This document shows, in pieces, positions 45,201-56,796 of a stretch of 64,000 nt of DNA. The stretch's first letter is position 1. Every line of letters begins with the position of its first letter. Source of the stretch: Trigonopsis variabilis (taxonomy: Eukaryota; Ascomycota; Trigonopsidomycetes; Trigonopsidales; Trigonopsidaceae). The position numbers were made by a program, and so were the translations under genes. The notes below the pieces were generated by a model. That model was not told the DNA's origin, did no database searches, and saw only the letters and a list, made by a program, of their open reading frames with translations. Location: positions 1,116,001 through 1,180,000 of the forward strand of contig PPXM03000002.1 in assembly GCA_003707065.3 (NCBI GenBank), read 5' to 3'.

Positions 45201-46906
45201 CGGGATTCGGCTGCAAGTAGCATTCTCAAGATAGACTTCTTTCAAGTAAGGCATGGAGTCAACTGATTTAAAATCCTCTGGTATAATGACATCGAAGCAA
45301 GTAGGATGTAATGGTTCGAGCGGACTTGAAGGATATTCCGGCTCTGGAGTACAGTGAGTCGAGAGATGCTCGGAGCTTGTAGGCTGATCCGGGCTAGAAG
45401 GAACACGAGAAGGAGCATGTGCTACCTTAATATTCGAGTCTTCAATTGACTGCTCAATAACGATAGAGTTGATAGAACTCCTCCGTTCAGAAGCCACACC
45501 ATTTTCGTTGGGAGAGCTGACTACCTCGAGAGCTGGAGACACGTCTATTGGCATATCGTTTGTTCCTTTTGCAGTATTTTCATGCAGAGAAAGAGACTGA
45601 GAGTCATTCACCATACTCTTGTCTCTCTTTAGTTCCCCAGTTTCATGCGGTTGCTCAATGACCTGTGGCTCTGTCAGTATAGCCTTTTCGGAACCAACTT
45701 GGTCCTCCTGATATTAGCCAAGTAGAAAAAAACATACACTAACAGCTTCGGATGAAGTGAAGGATTGAGATAACCGTCGAGACTCGTTCGAGTCCTCGAT
45801 GACTTCACTCGCATGTTCTTCAATAGTCTCATTGGGGGTGTTGTCGATTTCAGTTGTTCTATTGATATGATAGTCTTCAGTAGGAACCTGTGTGGATAAG
45901 ACTTGGACTTCAGAGGAGCAACTAAGGAGTTCATTGCTCGAAGGTTGATAACTGAGTGCGGTCAGAGTGTGACTTCCCTCTATTAGAGAAATCAATTGCT
46001 CATTATCTTGATATGGAGAAGAAACTGTTTTGACGCGCTTAGAATTAGAAGCAGGACTCGATAGACGGTGCCTTTTTCCAGGAGTCTCAAGCGCATTACT
46101 AGAGATCTCTTCGATAAGAGCATTAAGATATTTGAAATCCTCAACCATGTCATCAACTAAAGAAATAATAAAATCGAATATTCCGTTAAGGAGAGATTCC
46201 CATGGGAAAACGGCATAAAGTACGCCAATCAAGTCAACAAAAGACTTGTCAGGGATACTCAATTGTTCACGTATCACGTCTAAGATCTGCGAGATATCGT
46301 CTTTGTGTTGGTATAGCTCCTCTGTATCAAAAAGAGTTTCAAAGATATCGTCTTGGAATCCAGGGTCTTGAATTCTCCATAGAATATCTCTAATGGTGAT
46401 ATGTCGCCACTGCTCGCGTAGTATATCGCTAATCTGTGGGCTTCTAGGATTCTTTATCATGAAAAACATATCAGGACACGTAAAACACCGTTCAACAGCG
46501 TCCATGAACTGACGTGAACCCAGCCCAGCCGAGGCTGACACCAATATCATTAACGCCATGTTATGAGTTGCCAATATTAACGCTATATCTTTGCTATAGC
46601 CAGGTTCGATAACTTTGAAATCATCCAAACCAACCGCTCTCCGAGCATCTGCTTCGTAAGCCTCGACTCCAGTTAAGTCAACTTACCTTGGAATTCCTCC
46701 GCTAATTCTCCGATATCCCTTGAGTTGTCGTTATTACTGTATAGTTCCTCCATAAGCCTGTCGCGAGCACAATTGAGGCTCGCTTTCCTGAAAGCGTCCA
46801 CAATGGCAAAAGAGGCTTTGAATAGAGTAACATAAGATGCTGGGAAGGATTTCTTATAATAATTTGTAACTCCATGTTCCCTTTGGTGATAAAATAATGT
46901 TAACAT
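42222..46906 (-). CDS. Large unknown acidic protein, about 1539 aa
   Basis: Three exons (46906-46687, 46651-45738, 45707-42222) joined across 35- and 30-nt introns in consistent phase. I do not recognise it. The N-terminal 270 residues look helical and globular, with conserved-looking stretches such as VIEPGYSKDIALILATHN and DILWRIQDPGF. After a basic KRHRLSS stretch near residue 285, the rest is low-complexity, Ser/Glu/Thr-rich and acidic, with one ordered island (FREYYSYDDVAWLSERSRRYF, given in part, around residues 970-1000). The layout suggests a nuclear scaffold or chromatin protein, but that is only inference. The 30-nt intron is among the shortest seen here. It is divergent from REV3. 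Confidence 0.75.
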
Positions 46907-47483
46907 TGCCTTAAGCTGCCGTGTTCAACTATCAACATTATTCACTTCCACACGCAAAGAGAAAGCAATACTAATATCAACAGTGTGAACTTGCACTTTT
47001 CGAAGGCCGTACTAAGTACTCAAAACAATTCTGTGTGCCAAACGTCTATTGTCAAGTAGCTGGTGGTCAAGGTAAGATCAGTCTCGAGGTTGTTCGAGTT
47101 GATTAAGACTGTTGTGGGTCACTTATCCACACGATACGAAGAATGTACAATTTATCAACACAAAGATAAAACGATCATACTTGATGAGAAGTGATTGATT
47201 TTTTACTGTGTTTTGTCGAAAGCGTCTGGTCTAATCAAGCAGACAAGCGTATTCATATAAATTGCCGGCTGTTCTACATGTCGACTCTACGTCTTTATGG
47301 AAATCGACTGATAGACGAGATTGTAGCAATCCCATGTAACTCATATACTTTATATCTTGTGAGAGTCAATTTTGCATATAAAGCACGTCTTTGAGGGTGA
47401 CTACACATCTTTGCTATCTCCACATTTCTTCCCAGTCAACGGTCCAATCTTGGAAGCAAGTGTCCACAAAAAATGCCCCTAGG
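46907..47483. promoter_or_regulatory. Divergent promoter region of REV3 and the 1539-aa gene
   Basis: About 577 bp between opposite ATGs. The REV3 frame is open upstream to about 47391 but only through non-ATG codons. No clear TATA box was identified. Confidence 0.4.
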
Positions 47484-50400
47484 ATGACTGAAGGCCCGTA
47501 TTTCAGTGTTCGAGTGAATCACATTGATAGTTACCAGACGACGTCTAGTGATTTCGATCGTGAATATCGGACTGTGCCCATAGTACGGATCTTTGGCAAG
47601 ACAAAGATTGGTCAGAATGTTTGTATTCATGTGCACGGTGTCTATCCTTATCTTTTTATTGAATACAGAGGCTCATTAGAGTCATCAGACGTGGATGAAT
47701 ACATCTCGACTCTAAAGAAAGCAATCAATGTCGCTCTATCCAGGTCAACTAAAGATCCGGAAGTAGGTCTAGATTATGTGGCCGAGATTATCATATGTAA
47801 AGGATTTCCTTTCTATGGTTATCATTATGGTTGGAGCCATTACTTGAAGATATACATGCTGAATCCCCTTCATATGAGCCGATTGGTCTCGGCGTTGGAG
47901 AAAGGGTCTATTCTTGGTACCGTTTTCCAGCCTTATGAGGCTCATATACCTTATCTGTTACAATTTCTATGTGACTTTAACCTTTATGGCTGCTCGGTAA
48001 TGGATCTTTCGACAGTGAAATTTAGATCTCCCATTCCTCAATGTCCTTCAATAGTATCCAGCACCGTCGCTTCATCATTTAGCGAAGTGGACGATTCACA
48101 GTTCTGGACCAGCCGAACTATTCCTTCTTCCTCTATTTTAAACAGTGTCAGATACCCTCGCGTCTCTTACTGTGAGCTGGAAATCGACATCTCGGCTGCT
48201 TGGATCCTAAATCGACAAGCAGTTAGACAGCGTTTGACCCACCTCGACCGATTTGAAAGCAAATCTTCATCTAATAATCTGCTTCCTAGCCTTCTTGAAC
48301 TATGGGAAGCTGAAAGGAATCGGAAAAGAATGGACACTTTACCTTTATCTGACGTTCCAGAACCTGACTCTTCTCAATCCTATGAATGGAATAATATAGA
48401 TTACTTGAGAAAGATGCTCAAGGATAAAATCAATTCTGACACTTCAACCAGTGAACCTATTCTTGAATCGTCCTATCCTACTACCTTTGCGTCGGTCGAT
48501 TTCATGTTTAGACAAGAGCGATTTCCTCTATCGTCTCAAAAGCGACCAGCGGAATCTTCTCCAGAGGAGCAGCTTACTAAACGACAGTGTGTAGACTTAC
48601 CTTCTAGTCTGGATTTTACAATATCTTCTTTTGAAGCTTCTCAAGAACAGAATAGAGAAGCTTCTGCTTCTCAAACTCATTCATCTAACGACAATATTGC
48701 AAGCGCAAGTGAAGAAGCATTGCAAAAATCTATAGCAACTGCTATTAAACGAGTCTTCAATATTGACGGTCCCTGTTTTATCGTTCCCCCATTTGATCCA
48801 TCTTCCGTGTCGTCTTCTGAAACCTATTATATTGAACCTTTCTATAGTAACGATGACGACGTCCCTGAGAAGCCATTTGAACTGGCAGGAAAATTATTCC
48901 AGCTAAAAGGATCAGGGCCGCGTTTTCTGAAGGATTTTGAGTTTTTCAAGCTTCCTGCTGTAAAACGCGCTGTTTCTGGTAATGTTTCCACACAAACTTG
49001 GGTTTACTCTCCTAGTCCGCCTAGTCGCCAAACGGTCACCCGCGATCTTTTTTCCTCAAAGAGGGATCATCGTCAAACTAATCATTCCTCTCAGATATTA
49101 GGGCCTACTCAGAAGATGTTTCGTCCCCAAAACCGAAGTTGTAAGACCGGAGCCTATTCATCTTTAGCTTATACCGAAATGAGTTCATTTGCGTTAGAAA
49201 TCCATGTTGACTGCCGAAAAGGCTTCCGACCGGATGCTTCTCAAGATCCTATTCAGTTTCTATTCTATCGATTTCTGTTAGATTCGGCCAAATCCAACCA
49301 GGATGAACGCAATGTCTTTCAAGGAGTTCTTTATTGGTCGGATAGATTTAAAGGATGTTATTTACCTCGAATTGATGGCGTCCGATTCATTGAATGTACA
49401 GATGAGCTTGATATGATGATGAGATTGACGAAACTCGTTCGTGAATATGATCCTGATCTTCTGGTTGGTTATGAAATCCACAGCGCTTCCTGGGGATTTT
49501 TAATCGAACGAGCATTATCAGCTTATGAATATGATATCCTCTTAGAGTTATCTAGGACATCAGATTTCACTCGCCAGAAAAGTAATGACCGATGGGGATA
49601 TACTCATGCGACTTCATTTCGGTCCACTGGCCGGTATATGTTCAACATTTGGAGGATCTTAAGAAAAGAAGTGAACCTATTAAGCTATTCATTGGAAAAT
49701 GCAGTTTACCATATACTAAACATCAGAACTCCTCATTATTCAGACGATCACCTCGCCCTTCTCTTCAATGCGGGCCCGCTTAGTGATATTCTATTGCTGA
49801 TCGAGTATTACATGACCCGTTTAGGTCTGGAGATGCAGGTGGCTGAAGCCCGAGAGCTCATCACTAGAAACTGGTAAGTTAGTCAGGAAGGTATGCTAAT
49901 GTTTAGTGAAATGGCAAGGCTGATTGGTATTGACTTTTATTCGGTATTTTCAAGAGGTTCTCAATATAAAGTAGAGTCGTATCTCTGTCGATTATGCAAG
50001 CCGGAGTGCTATGTTCTAATCTCTCCAAACAGGCGTCAAGTCGGCTCGATGAATGCCCTGGATTGTATTCCTTTAATTATGGAGCCAATTTCAGCGTATT
50101 ATAAGGGCCCTTTGCTGGTGTTAGACTTCCAATCGCTTTATCCATCGGTGATGATGGCTTACAATTATTGTTACTCTACATGTCTGGGACGAGTCAAAGA
50201 CTGGAAAGGGAAAAATAAACTTGGGTTTATTGATCTAGATCTACCTCCGGGGACTCTTAGAGCCATAGGAATGAAAAACATAACCATTTCACCTAATGGA
50301 ATGGCTTTTGTGAAAAGTAATGTCCGACGGTCTCTGCTGTCTTTGATGCTTTCCCAAGTATTGGATACTCGCGTGATGGTAAAGAGGGGCATGAAAGAAG

Positions 50401-51695
50401 TCCAGAGCGATCCAGATCTATTCAGAGTGTTTAACAACCGTCAGCTGGCGTTGAAATTGGTTGCAAATGTCACTTATGGATATACGTCGGCCACTTTTTC
50501 TGGCAGGATGCCATGCACTGAAATTGCTGATAGTATCGTTGAGACAGGGCGGCAGACACTTGAAGATGCTATGGATTTTATCCGCTCCAATGAAAAATGG
50601 AAGGCAGAGATTGTGTATGGGGACACCGATAGCTTGTTTGTCTATCTCCCAGGACGCTCAAAGCAAGAGGCCTTCGAGATTGGACAAGATATTGCTAATA
50701 AAGTCACGGCCAGAAACCCTAATCCTGTCAAGCTTAAATTTGAAAAGGTGTATCTGCCTAGTTTTCTTGTCGCCAAGAAAAGATATGTCGGCTATAGTTA
50801 CGAGGGCTTGGGCCAAAAAGATCCGGTGTTTGACGCAAAAGGAGTGGAGACCGTGCGACGGGACGGGACGTTGGCCGAACAGAAAATCGAGGAGAAGTGT
50901 TTGAGAATTCTTTTCGAGACTGGAGACCTGTCTAGAGTCAAACGATACTTCCAAGAAGAATGTCAGAAGCTGTTGAACGGCAAGGTCTCTTTATTTGATT
51001 TCTGTTTCTCCAAAGAAGTCAAGATCGGAACGTACAAGAATGAGAGTTCCATGCCACCGGGAGCGAAATTGGTTATGAAGCAAATGGAGCAAGATCCTAG
51101 GGCTGAAGTTCAGTACGGTGAGCGGGTGCCTTATGTTGTGGTCGCTGGACCTAAAAACAGCCGGTTGTCGGACCGGTGTATAACTCCGGCTGAGTTCGTG
51201 TCAAATGGCTTTTACAGACTTGACGTGGATTACTATATGCTTAAAAATATAATTCCTCCAATGGAGCGGATATTCAACTTGGCAGGGGTGCGGATTGCCC
51301 CTTGGTACATGGAGATGAGTAGGAATCGCAAGTTCCAGTCGATGATTTCAATGGCCCAGACCAGTGGCATGAAGAACAGTCTCCTTACATTTGTCAAGAG
51401 CAGCACTTGCATGAGATGTAATAGTGCTGACAACGTCATCGATGGACTCTGCAAAGATTGCCTTGATGATAAAGCTGGCACTAGCTATTATATGAACGAA
51501 GAGTGTCGCAGGTATCAGCAGAGGCTGGTTGAGTTTCACGAGATTTGCCAGCAATGCTCCAGCATTCAACCGTTTCAGCTAGTGGGATGTACTAGCCATG
51601 ACTGTCCAGTATATTATTCTAGAACAAGAGCTCATGGATTATGGGAAAACAGTGTCAAAACAAAGGATACTGTCTTGGCTCGACTCCAATGGTAA
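47484..51695 (+). CDS. REV3: DNA polymerase zeta catalytic subunit Rev3
   Basis: Two exons (47484-49873 and 49907-51695) around a 33-nt intron; about 1392 aa against 1504 in S. cerevisiae. The start is the ATG of MTEGPYFSVRV. The N-terminal domain has IVRIFGKT and HVHGVYPYLF. The B-family polymerase motifs are complete: A, DFQSLYPSVMMAYN (near residue 870); B, LKLVANVTYGYTSATFSGR; C, VYGDTDSLFV (near 1033). The C-terminus has two cysteine clusters, CMRCN...GLCKDC and CQQC...C...C, the second ligating the Fe-S cluster that binds Pol31/Pol32. Pol zeta extends past DNA lesions in mutagenic translesion synthesis. The catalytic Asp residues are intact. Confidence 0.96.
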
Positions 51696-51913
51696 GGCTA
51701 GAGTACTGTGGAGAGGTGCATTTGTATTTTACATTCATTTAATTATCGGGCTGTTATTTTGATTTCTTGGTAAGCCATTTATTTGTAGAGGCATCCCGTA
51801 AACATCACACAAGTGCCCTGTCGCAGGATCGTTCCTGACAAGGTTCCAGTTACTCGTGCTCATCAGTGACATCCCAATGACTTTGGGAAGCCAACCTTAG
51901 TTGGACTGATGAT

Positions 51914-53885
51914 ATGCCTAGTACTATTAGACGCTTGGATTTGCGGGTGATTGATAAATTGAAATCGTCGAACTCTATCCCTTCCGTGGAAGCATGCGTG
52001 AATGAATTGGTAGAGAATGGTAAGAAGCATCCATATATGATCTAACTTGGAACAGCGCTTGACGCAAAGGCGGATTTAATCAAGGCTTACATCGACTTCA
52101 ATCCATTTTGTATTACTGTCTGTGATAACGGACATGGGATCTCTTTCAAGGATCTAGCTCTTATTGGAAATCGCCATATGACGTCCAAGATAGAAAATCT
52201 TGAAGATCTGAGCGACTTGACTAGTCTTGGTTTTAAAGGAGAGGCTCTTGCTAGTATAGGGGATGTGTCACTAATGACCATTGTCACTAGGAATGATGAA
52301 CGATCATACGTATCTAGGATCTATACGAGCAGCCAAGTTTACCTAGGGGAAGCGACTGAAGAACAAAGCCTAGACTGCAAGGGGACATCCATTACAGTTG
52401 AGAATTTCTATTACAATTTACCAGTACGTTACCAGATCTTACAGAAACAAAGCGCCGATAAGATATTAAGCAGCATTAGAAAGGTTCTCATTACCAATGC
52501 TCTGCGGTTTCCCAATACTACCTTTGAACTTTATAGAGCTGATTCTCTTGTTTTCAAACTGAAACTGCCTGATAGTGTTCCCGATAAAGATGAGGAACTT
52601 GCCTTAGTCCTTCAACAGACTTATAACGATCACATTCTATTTACATGGAATCCTATATCTGTTATTAAGGAACCTATTTTTACCATATACGGGTTTATTT
52701 GCCCAGAGTTGGGCCAGTCTAAGGCATATCAATATATTTTCATAAACAATCGACAGTTGTCTAGCTCGAACGATATTTTTTCTAGGATCAATGGGATGTT
52801 CAAGTCATCTAAAGGTGCTCAACTTTATCCTGCTTTTGTGCTAAAGGTTGTAACGAAACTATGCTGGCCCGATCTGTGCCAGGATATATCCAAGACCATC
52901 AATGATTTTGCTTGTTGGCCTGAAGTCAAGCTTATTCTTATTAATCTATTTCGTCAATTCTCACAAAAGAATCGCGCAGAGCCTGAACAATTGGGGAGTC
53001 AGCGGGAAACTATATCTGCTGACGAGTCACCCCAGGATAATCGCACAGATGACTCTGATGTGCTATCAAAAGGGCAAGTTTCATCTAGGCTTGGATCGTC
53101 TTCACCACAGACCAGTCCAGAAGCTTCGCTATTAAACGAACTGGGTCTTAAATTAATGAGCTTTGACAGCCAGACCAAGATAGATAAATCTGCCCTGGCA
53201 AATGCTCGAGTTATCTCGCAGCTAGATGATAAGTTTATCCTTCTTTCTCTTCCCAATATTCTACTGGCTTGCATCGATCAGCATGCTGCGGATGAACGTG
53301 TTCAATTGGAACGCTTGCTATCCCAGTACTCATCCGATTGTGGTATCGACCCCCATGTCCTCTCATTAAATACGCCCTTGCCTATCTATCTATCCGACCT
53401 GGAAATTCAGCTGCTGCATCAGTTCAAAGATGAGCTCTTTTACTGGGGAATATCCTGTCAAATCGACAGTCAGGCTCATGTTTTTTGTGACAAGCTGTCG
53501 CCGTTGTTAATACCGATCCTTGATGAGCCCGTTATAAATGACCTTGTCTCGTCATTTCTGTATCAGGTTCGTGATTTACTGCATTGTCCTCGCTATCCTG
53601 ATACGCCATCGTTAATATTTACGATCAATAATGCTCCTTCTATCGTCCTTGATCTCTTCAATACGGCTTCTTGTAAAGGTTTGTGGGGATCTTTGCTTTT
53701 CTAATAGTAGCTGCTGTGAAATTTGGTGACAAATTGACTGTTGACCAAAGCAGAGAAATTGTGCAAGCGCTCGCTTGTTGCTCTTTCCCCTTTCAATGTG
53801 CTCATGGAAGGTATGTCTGTTGACTGTAGTACTAAGCTGACACTCTAGACCAACTGTTGTTCCGCTAGTTGAAAAGTTGGACTAG
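51914..53885 (+). CDS. MLH3: MutL homologue Mlh3
   Basis: Four exons (51914-52019, 52056-53678, 53708-53810, 53849-53885) give about 622 aa. The N-terminal GHKL ATPase is complete: ENALDAKA (motif I), DNGHGIS (II), and LGFKGEALASIGD (III). The C-terminal half has the nuclease motif DQHAADERVQLERL, whose DQHAADER form separates Mlh3 from Pms1, and ends FPFQCAHGRPTVVPL, which becomes readable only after splicing the two last introns. With Mlh1, Mlh3 forms the endonuclease that resolves meiotic recombination intermediates to crossovers and aids mismatch repair. It is 218 bp after REV3 on the same strand, and convergent with the a1-like gene. Confidence 0.94.
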
Positions 53886-54064
53886 TTTAGCGCTCGCTTC
53901 TGAGCCAGCTGTGTAAACTTTTACCTAAAGACTTTATACTTTGATATTCTCATAGTGTGGCCTATATTCAGATTAAACATAAATCACAGAGTCAAGAACT
54001 CCAATAATTGATTTTAGCGTCGAATAGGCCTCCTGAATTTTGGGCTTCTCTAGCCACAGCCTTC

Positions 54065-55171
54065 TTAATTCGTTTTCTTTTTTTCGCGTACTCTTCTATT
54101 CGAAAACTGACTATGATTAGAGGAAATTAAGAGACCACTTACCCAGACGTTTATCTGGTGATATGACATGCCTGTCTTCTCTGAAAGTCTCGTTTTCTCC
54201 GCATGGTTGAGGATCTTTTTGATACTGAAAACGTCAATCAATAGTTTTTTGATTTCTGCTTTCGTCATCGCATCTCCTCTTTTATCGTTGCTTGCAGGCA
54301 TTTTCTGTAGTTCAGGGCTCTCACTGACGGGCGAACCTAGGGTTCCTGTATCGAAAGACTCCCTGTCAGCAAGAGTTTTATTGATGATGGAAATGCCGCT
54401 AATGGTTGGAGCCTCCTCGTGGGCAAAGGAACCTTTTCTATTAGAATGGTCAATAATATGAGAAAACTGACCTCTCGTTGGGGCCTCATAGTTGGTAAAA
54501 GGGCCGTGGCTGGTTGAAGGACCTACATTTCTTCCTCCTTCATGTTTTTGAGATTGCCTTTTCTTCCTACTGTACTTTGCTATGGAGAGATCTGTCGTTG
54601 CGTTGCTTTTAGGAGATTGTGACTCGTCTCCGTTCGCATCACTTTCAGAGCTTTTCTTATCAGCTTCCTTTTGGAACTCCTTGAGAGCTCTCTTGAGGAC
54701 GTGTTTAAGTACTTCTTGCTTAGAGGGCTTCCCGGATGATTTCTTGGACTTTTTCTCTAGCTTTTTGCAGTATGATCTCCAGGCTGACTGTCGAGAATCT
54801 TTTTTGGAATATACGATCTCTTTGATCACGTCCACAAGTCGTGTCTCGAAACGATAAAGCAGTCTCAGATCAATATTCTCTGGTTCATCTGTGTGTGGAT
54901 CCAGTTTTCGGATCTCTTGTGTCAGTTAGAGCATAAGCTGGCTCACCTCATCTATTATATCATAGGTTTTCTGAAAATTCTCAATCAAGTTCTTATAATG
55001 ATCCCTGTAAAATTTTGGAATCAATGGAGTGTTTCTTAAGTTGACATGAGGGCTCTGCTGTAGGATTTCGGGATTGCATAATCCCATTTGCAACTCGGGT
55101 GAGTTTTGTGTTATAGTATTGACAACATCCTCTAGACTCTTTTGAGGTATATACTCATATTTGTGATTCAT
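54065..55171 (-). CDS. MATa1-like homeodomain protein (non-TALE)
   Basis: Three exons (55171-54947, 54913-54143, 54106-54065) give about 345 aa. The last intron, 36 nt, splits the recognition helix; splicing restores INVWFSNRRVREKKK, the WFxNxR core of homeodomain helix 3. Helices 1 and 2 (IKKLLIDVFSIKKILNHAEK and TRLSEKTGMSY) align with yeast a1 (FLEQVFRRKQSLNSKEK, VAKKCGITP) with no three-residue loop extension. The homeodomain is at the very C-terminus, as in a1. A long Ser/Lys-rich linker precedes it, and the N-terminal 75 residues are unique. It likely acts as the partner of the alpha2-like protein encoded 1.6 kb away. It is divergent from the HMG gene, which mirrors the MATa1/MATa2 layout of yeast. 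Confidence 0.88.
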
Positions 55172-55422
55172 TAGTAATTGCGCTAACGTGGTGCAAGTAG
55201 GTTTTTCAAATTTGTACTATAAGATTCGGTTATACACGATTGACCTGGCATAGAATTATGGCCTTGGGTTGAATGGATACTCTCGACCGTTATTATTTAT
55301 GCGAGAACAAAGACTTTACTGAATACGGTTAGCCGCAACGAAACAAAGAACGATGCGACTTAGAACAAGGGCATAAATACAATGCACAATGATGCTTTCT
55401 TGACGTTTGCAAATTTTTAGAT
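55172..55422. promoter_or_regulatory. Bidirectional promoter of the a1-like and HMG mating genes
   Basis: 251 bp separate the two divergent ATGs. In S. cerevisiae MATa1 and MATa2 also share a central promoter. I see no clear TATA box or known operator. Confidence 0.5.
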
Positions 55423-56245
55423 ATGGATAGGCCGAAAAGACATATTACTATACCAAATAAAGATATCGTTTTGACTGATATCCTACTTCTTGGGGAACGC
55501 GGATATACAGTCATCAGTGATGTTACCAAGGTTCCATATGCTTTGCCTAGAGGGTATAAGTTCGCATTAGTGAAAATTAAGAATGATGCAGAAGAAGAAT
55601 TGTACGTATGATGATCTTGGACAGTCTGACATTTTTAGAGATTCTCCTCCTGCTATTAGCTATCCCCTATGGCATATGGATACTGACGATGAAGATTATT
55701 CTGATGATCTGAAGGACGATTTCGAAGGTGGTTCTGAAGAGGGAGAGAATGTTTCTACATATGAAGATTGTGAACCTGATAGTCCATCAGACAGTGAACC
55801 AGATGTTTCTAATGAAGATATTGATAATGTAGCCGAGAATGAGGTGCTCCGCAGACTTCGAAAATTTAAAGTGACGAAACCACCAAGACCGAGGAACTCC
55901 TTCATTATTTATCGAAATCATAAGCAAGCTGACCTTATGGCACAAGGTTATACGTGCCTTGAGTTGTCCGGCATTATTGGCAGAGTAAGGAAAGTCTTTG
56001 GCCTATCTAACATCTAGATGTGGAAGGCAGAAAAACAAGAAGTAAAAGATGAATATACAAGACTTGCAAATATGGAAGCTGAGCAACATAGAAGGATGTT
56101 CCCAGAATACAAATACAATCCAAAATCAAGGCGTCGACCGAAATTTACTTTCTATGGTAGCGGAAAGTGTTCAACTTCTTTAGACTTGACGCATTCGTCT
56201 CCAAGCATTGGACTATCTGAGGAGAAAAGTTCTCAGGAAACATAG
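55423..56245 (+). CDS. Mating-type HMG-box protein (MATa2/matMc type)
   Basis: Three exons (55423-55601, 55639-55984, 56018-56245) with 37- and 33-nt introns give 250 aa. The HMG box, formed across the second intron, reads PRPRNSFIIYRNHKQADL, then ELSGIIGRMWKAEKQEV and MFPEYKYNPKSRRR. This is the MATA_HMG type: compare matMc of fission yeast, PRPPNAFILYRKEK...GEMWRNESKEV...MYPGYKYQPRK. An acidic region (DDEDYSDDLKDDFEGG) precedes the box. Such proteins bind DNA and activate genes of one mating type. The N-terminal 60 residues are not recognised. Confidence 0.92.
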
Positions 56246-56796
56246 GGCCTAACTTTAAAGAATATAAATGGAATTATTGGTGATAGGCTGTAATGTAGAT
56301 AAGGATTTTGCATGAGATTGCCACCAGATTCAGATTTCTTTCTGTTGAGATTTGTTTACCTGCACTGCAGTTCTTAATTGCCTGTCTTCGAATCAACTTG
56401 GAGATATAATACTACCGAGGAGCATAAGCCGATTCATCGCAATAATAATTCGTAAACTTTCTTATACTCAATTCACCGAATCGTCCCAATGCAAGGGGGA
56501 AAATCCGCTTGAATGGAAAACGGTTCCTCTTGAGACCAACTACAGATAATAGACATGAAATAAGTAAAACAGGGTTCAATAGTCCAATGAGGCATAATGC
56601 AATATTGCGGCTTCGCAAAGATAAAAAGACAATCACTTTGATTCTCTACTGGTGAAAATGAGTAAAAAAACGATCTAACTAACAATCAAGTCAATACGAT
56701 GATATTATAGGCTGAGAAATGCAAAAAGTAATTTCCTTCTCACATCAACATTACAAGAAACTGTCAAACAAGCAGAAACTACGGCCCATATCCTAC
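56246..56796. other. Convergent spacer between HMG and TALE homeodomain genes
   Basis: About 550 bp. No gene, and in particular no alpha-box coding frame, was found here. Confidence 0.5.

Noticed and set aside
56246-56796. Hidden alpha1 (alpha-box) gene in the mating locus
   Set aside because: No alpha-box-like stretch was found in any frame I read, either here or around APN2.
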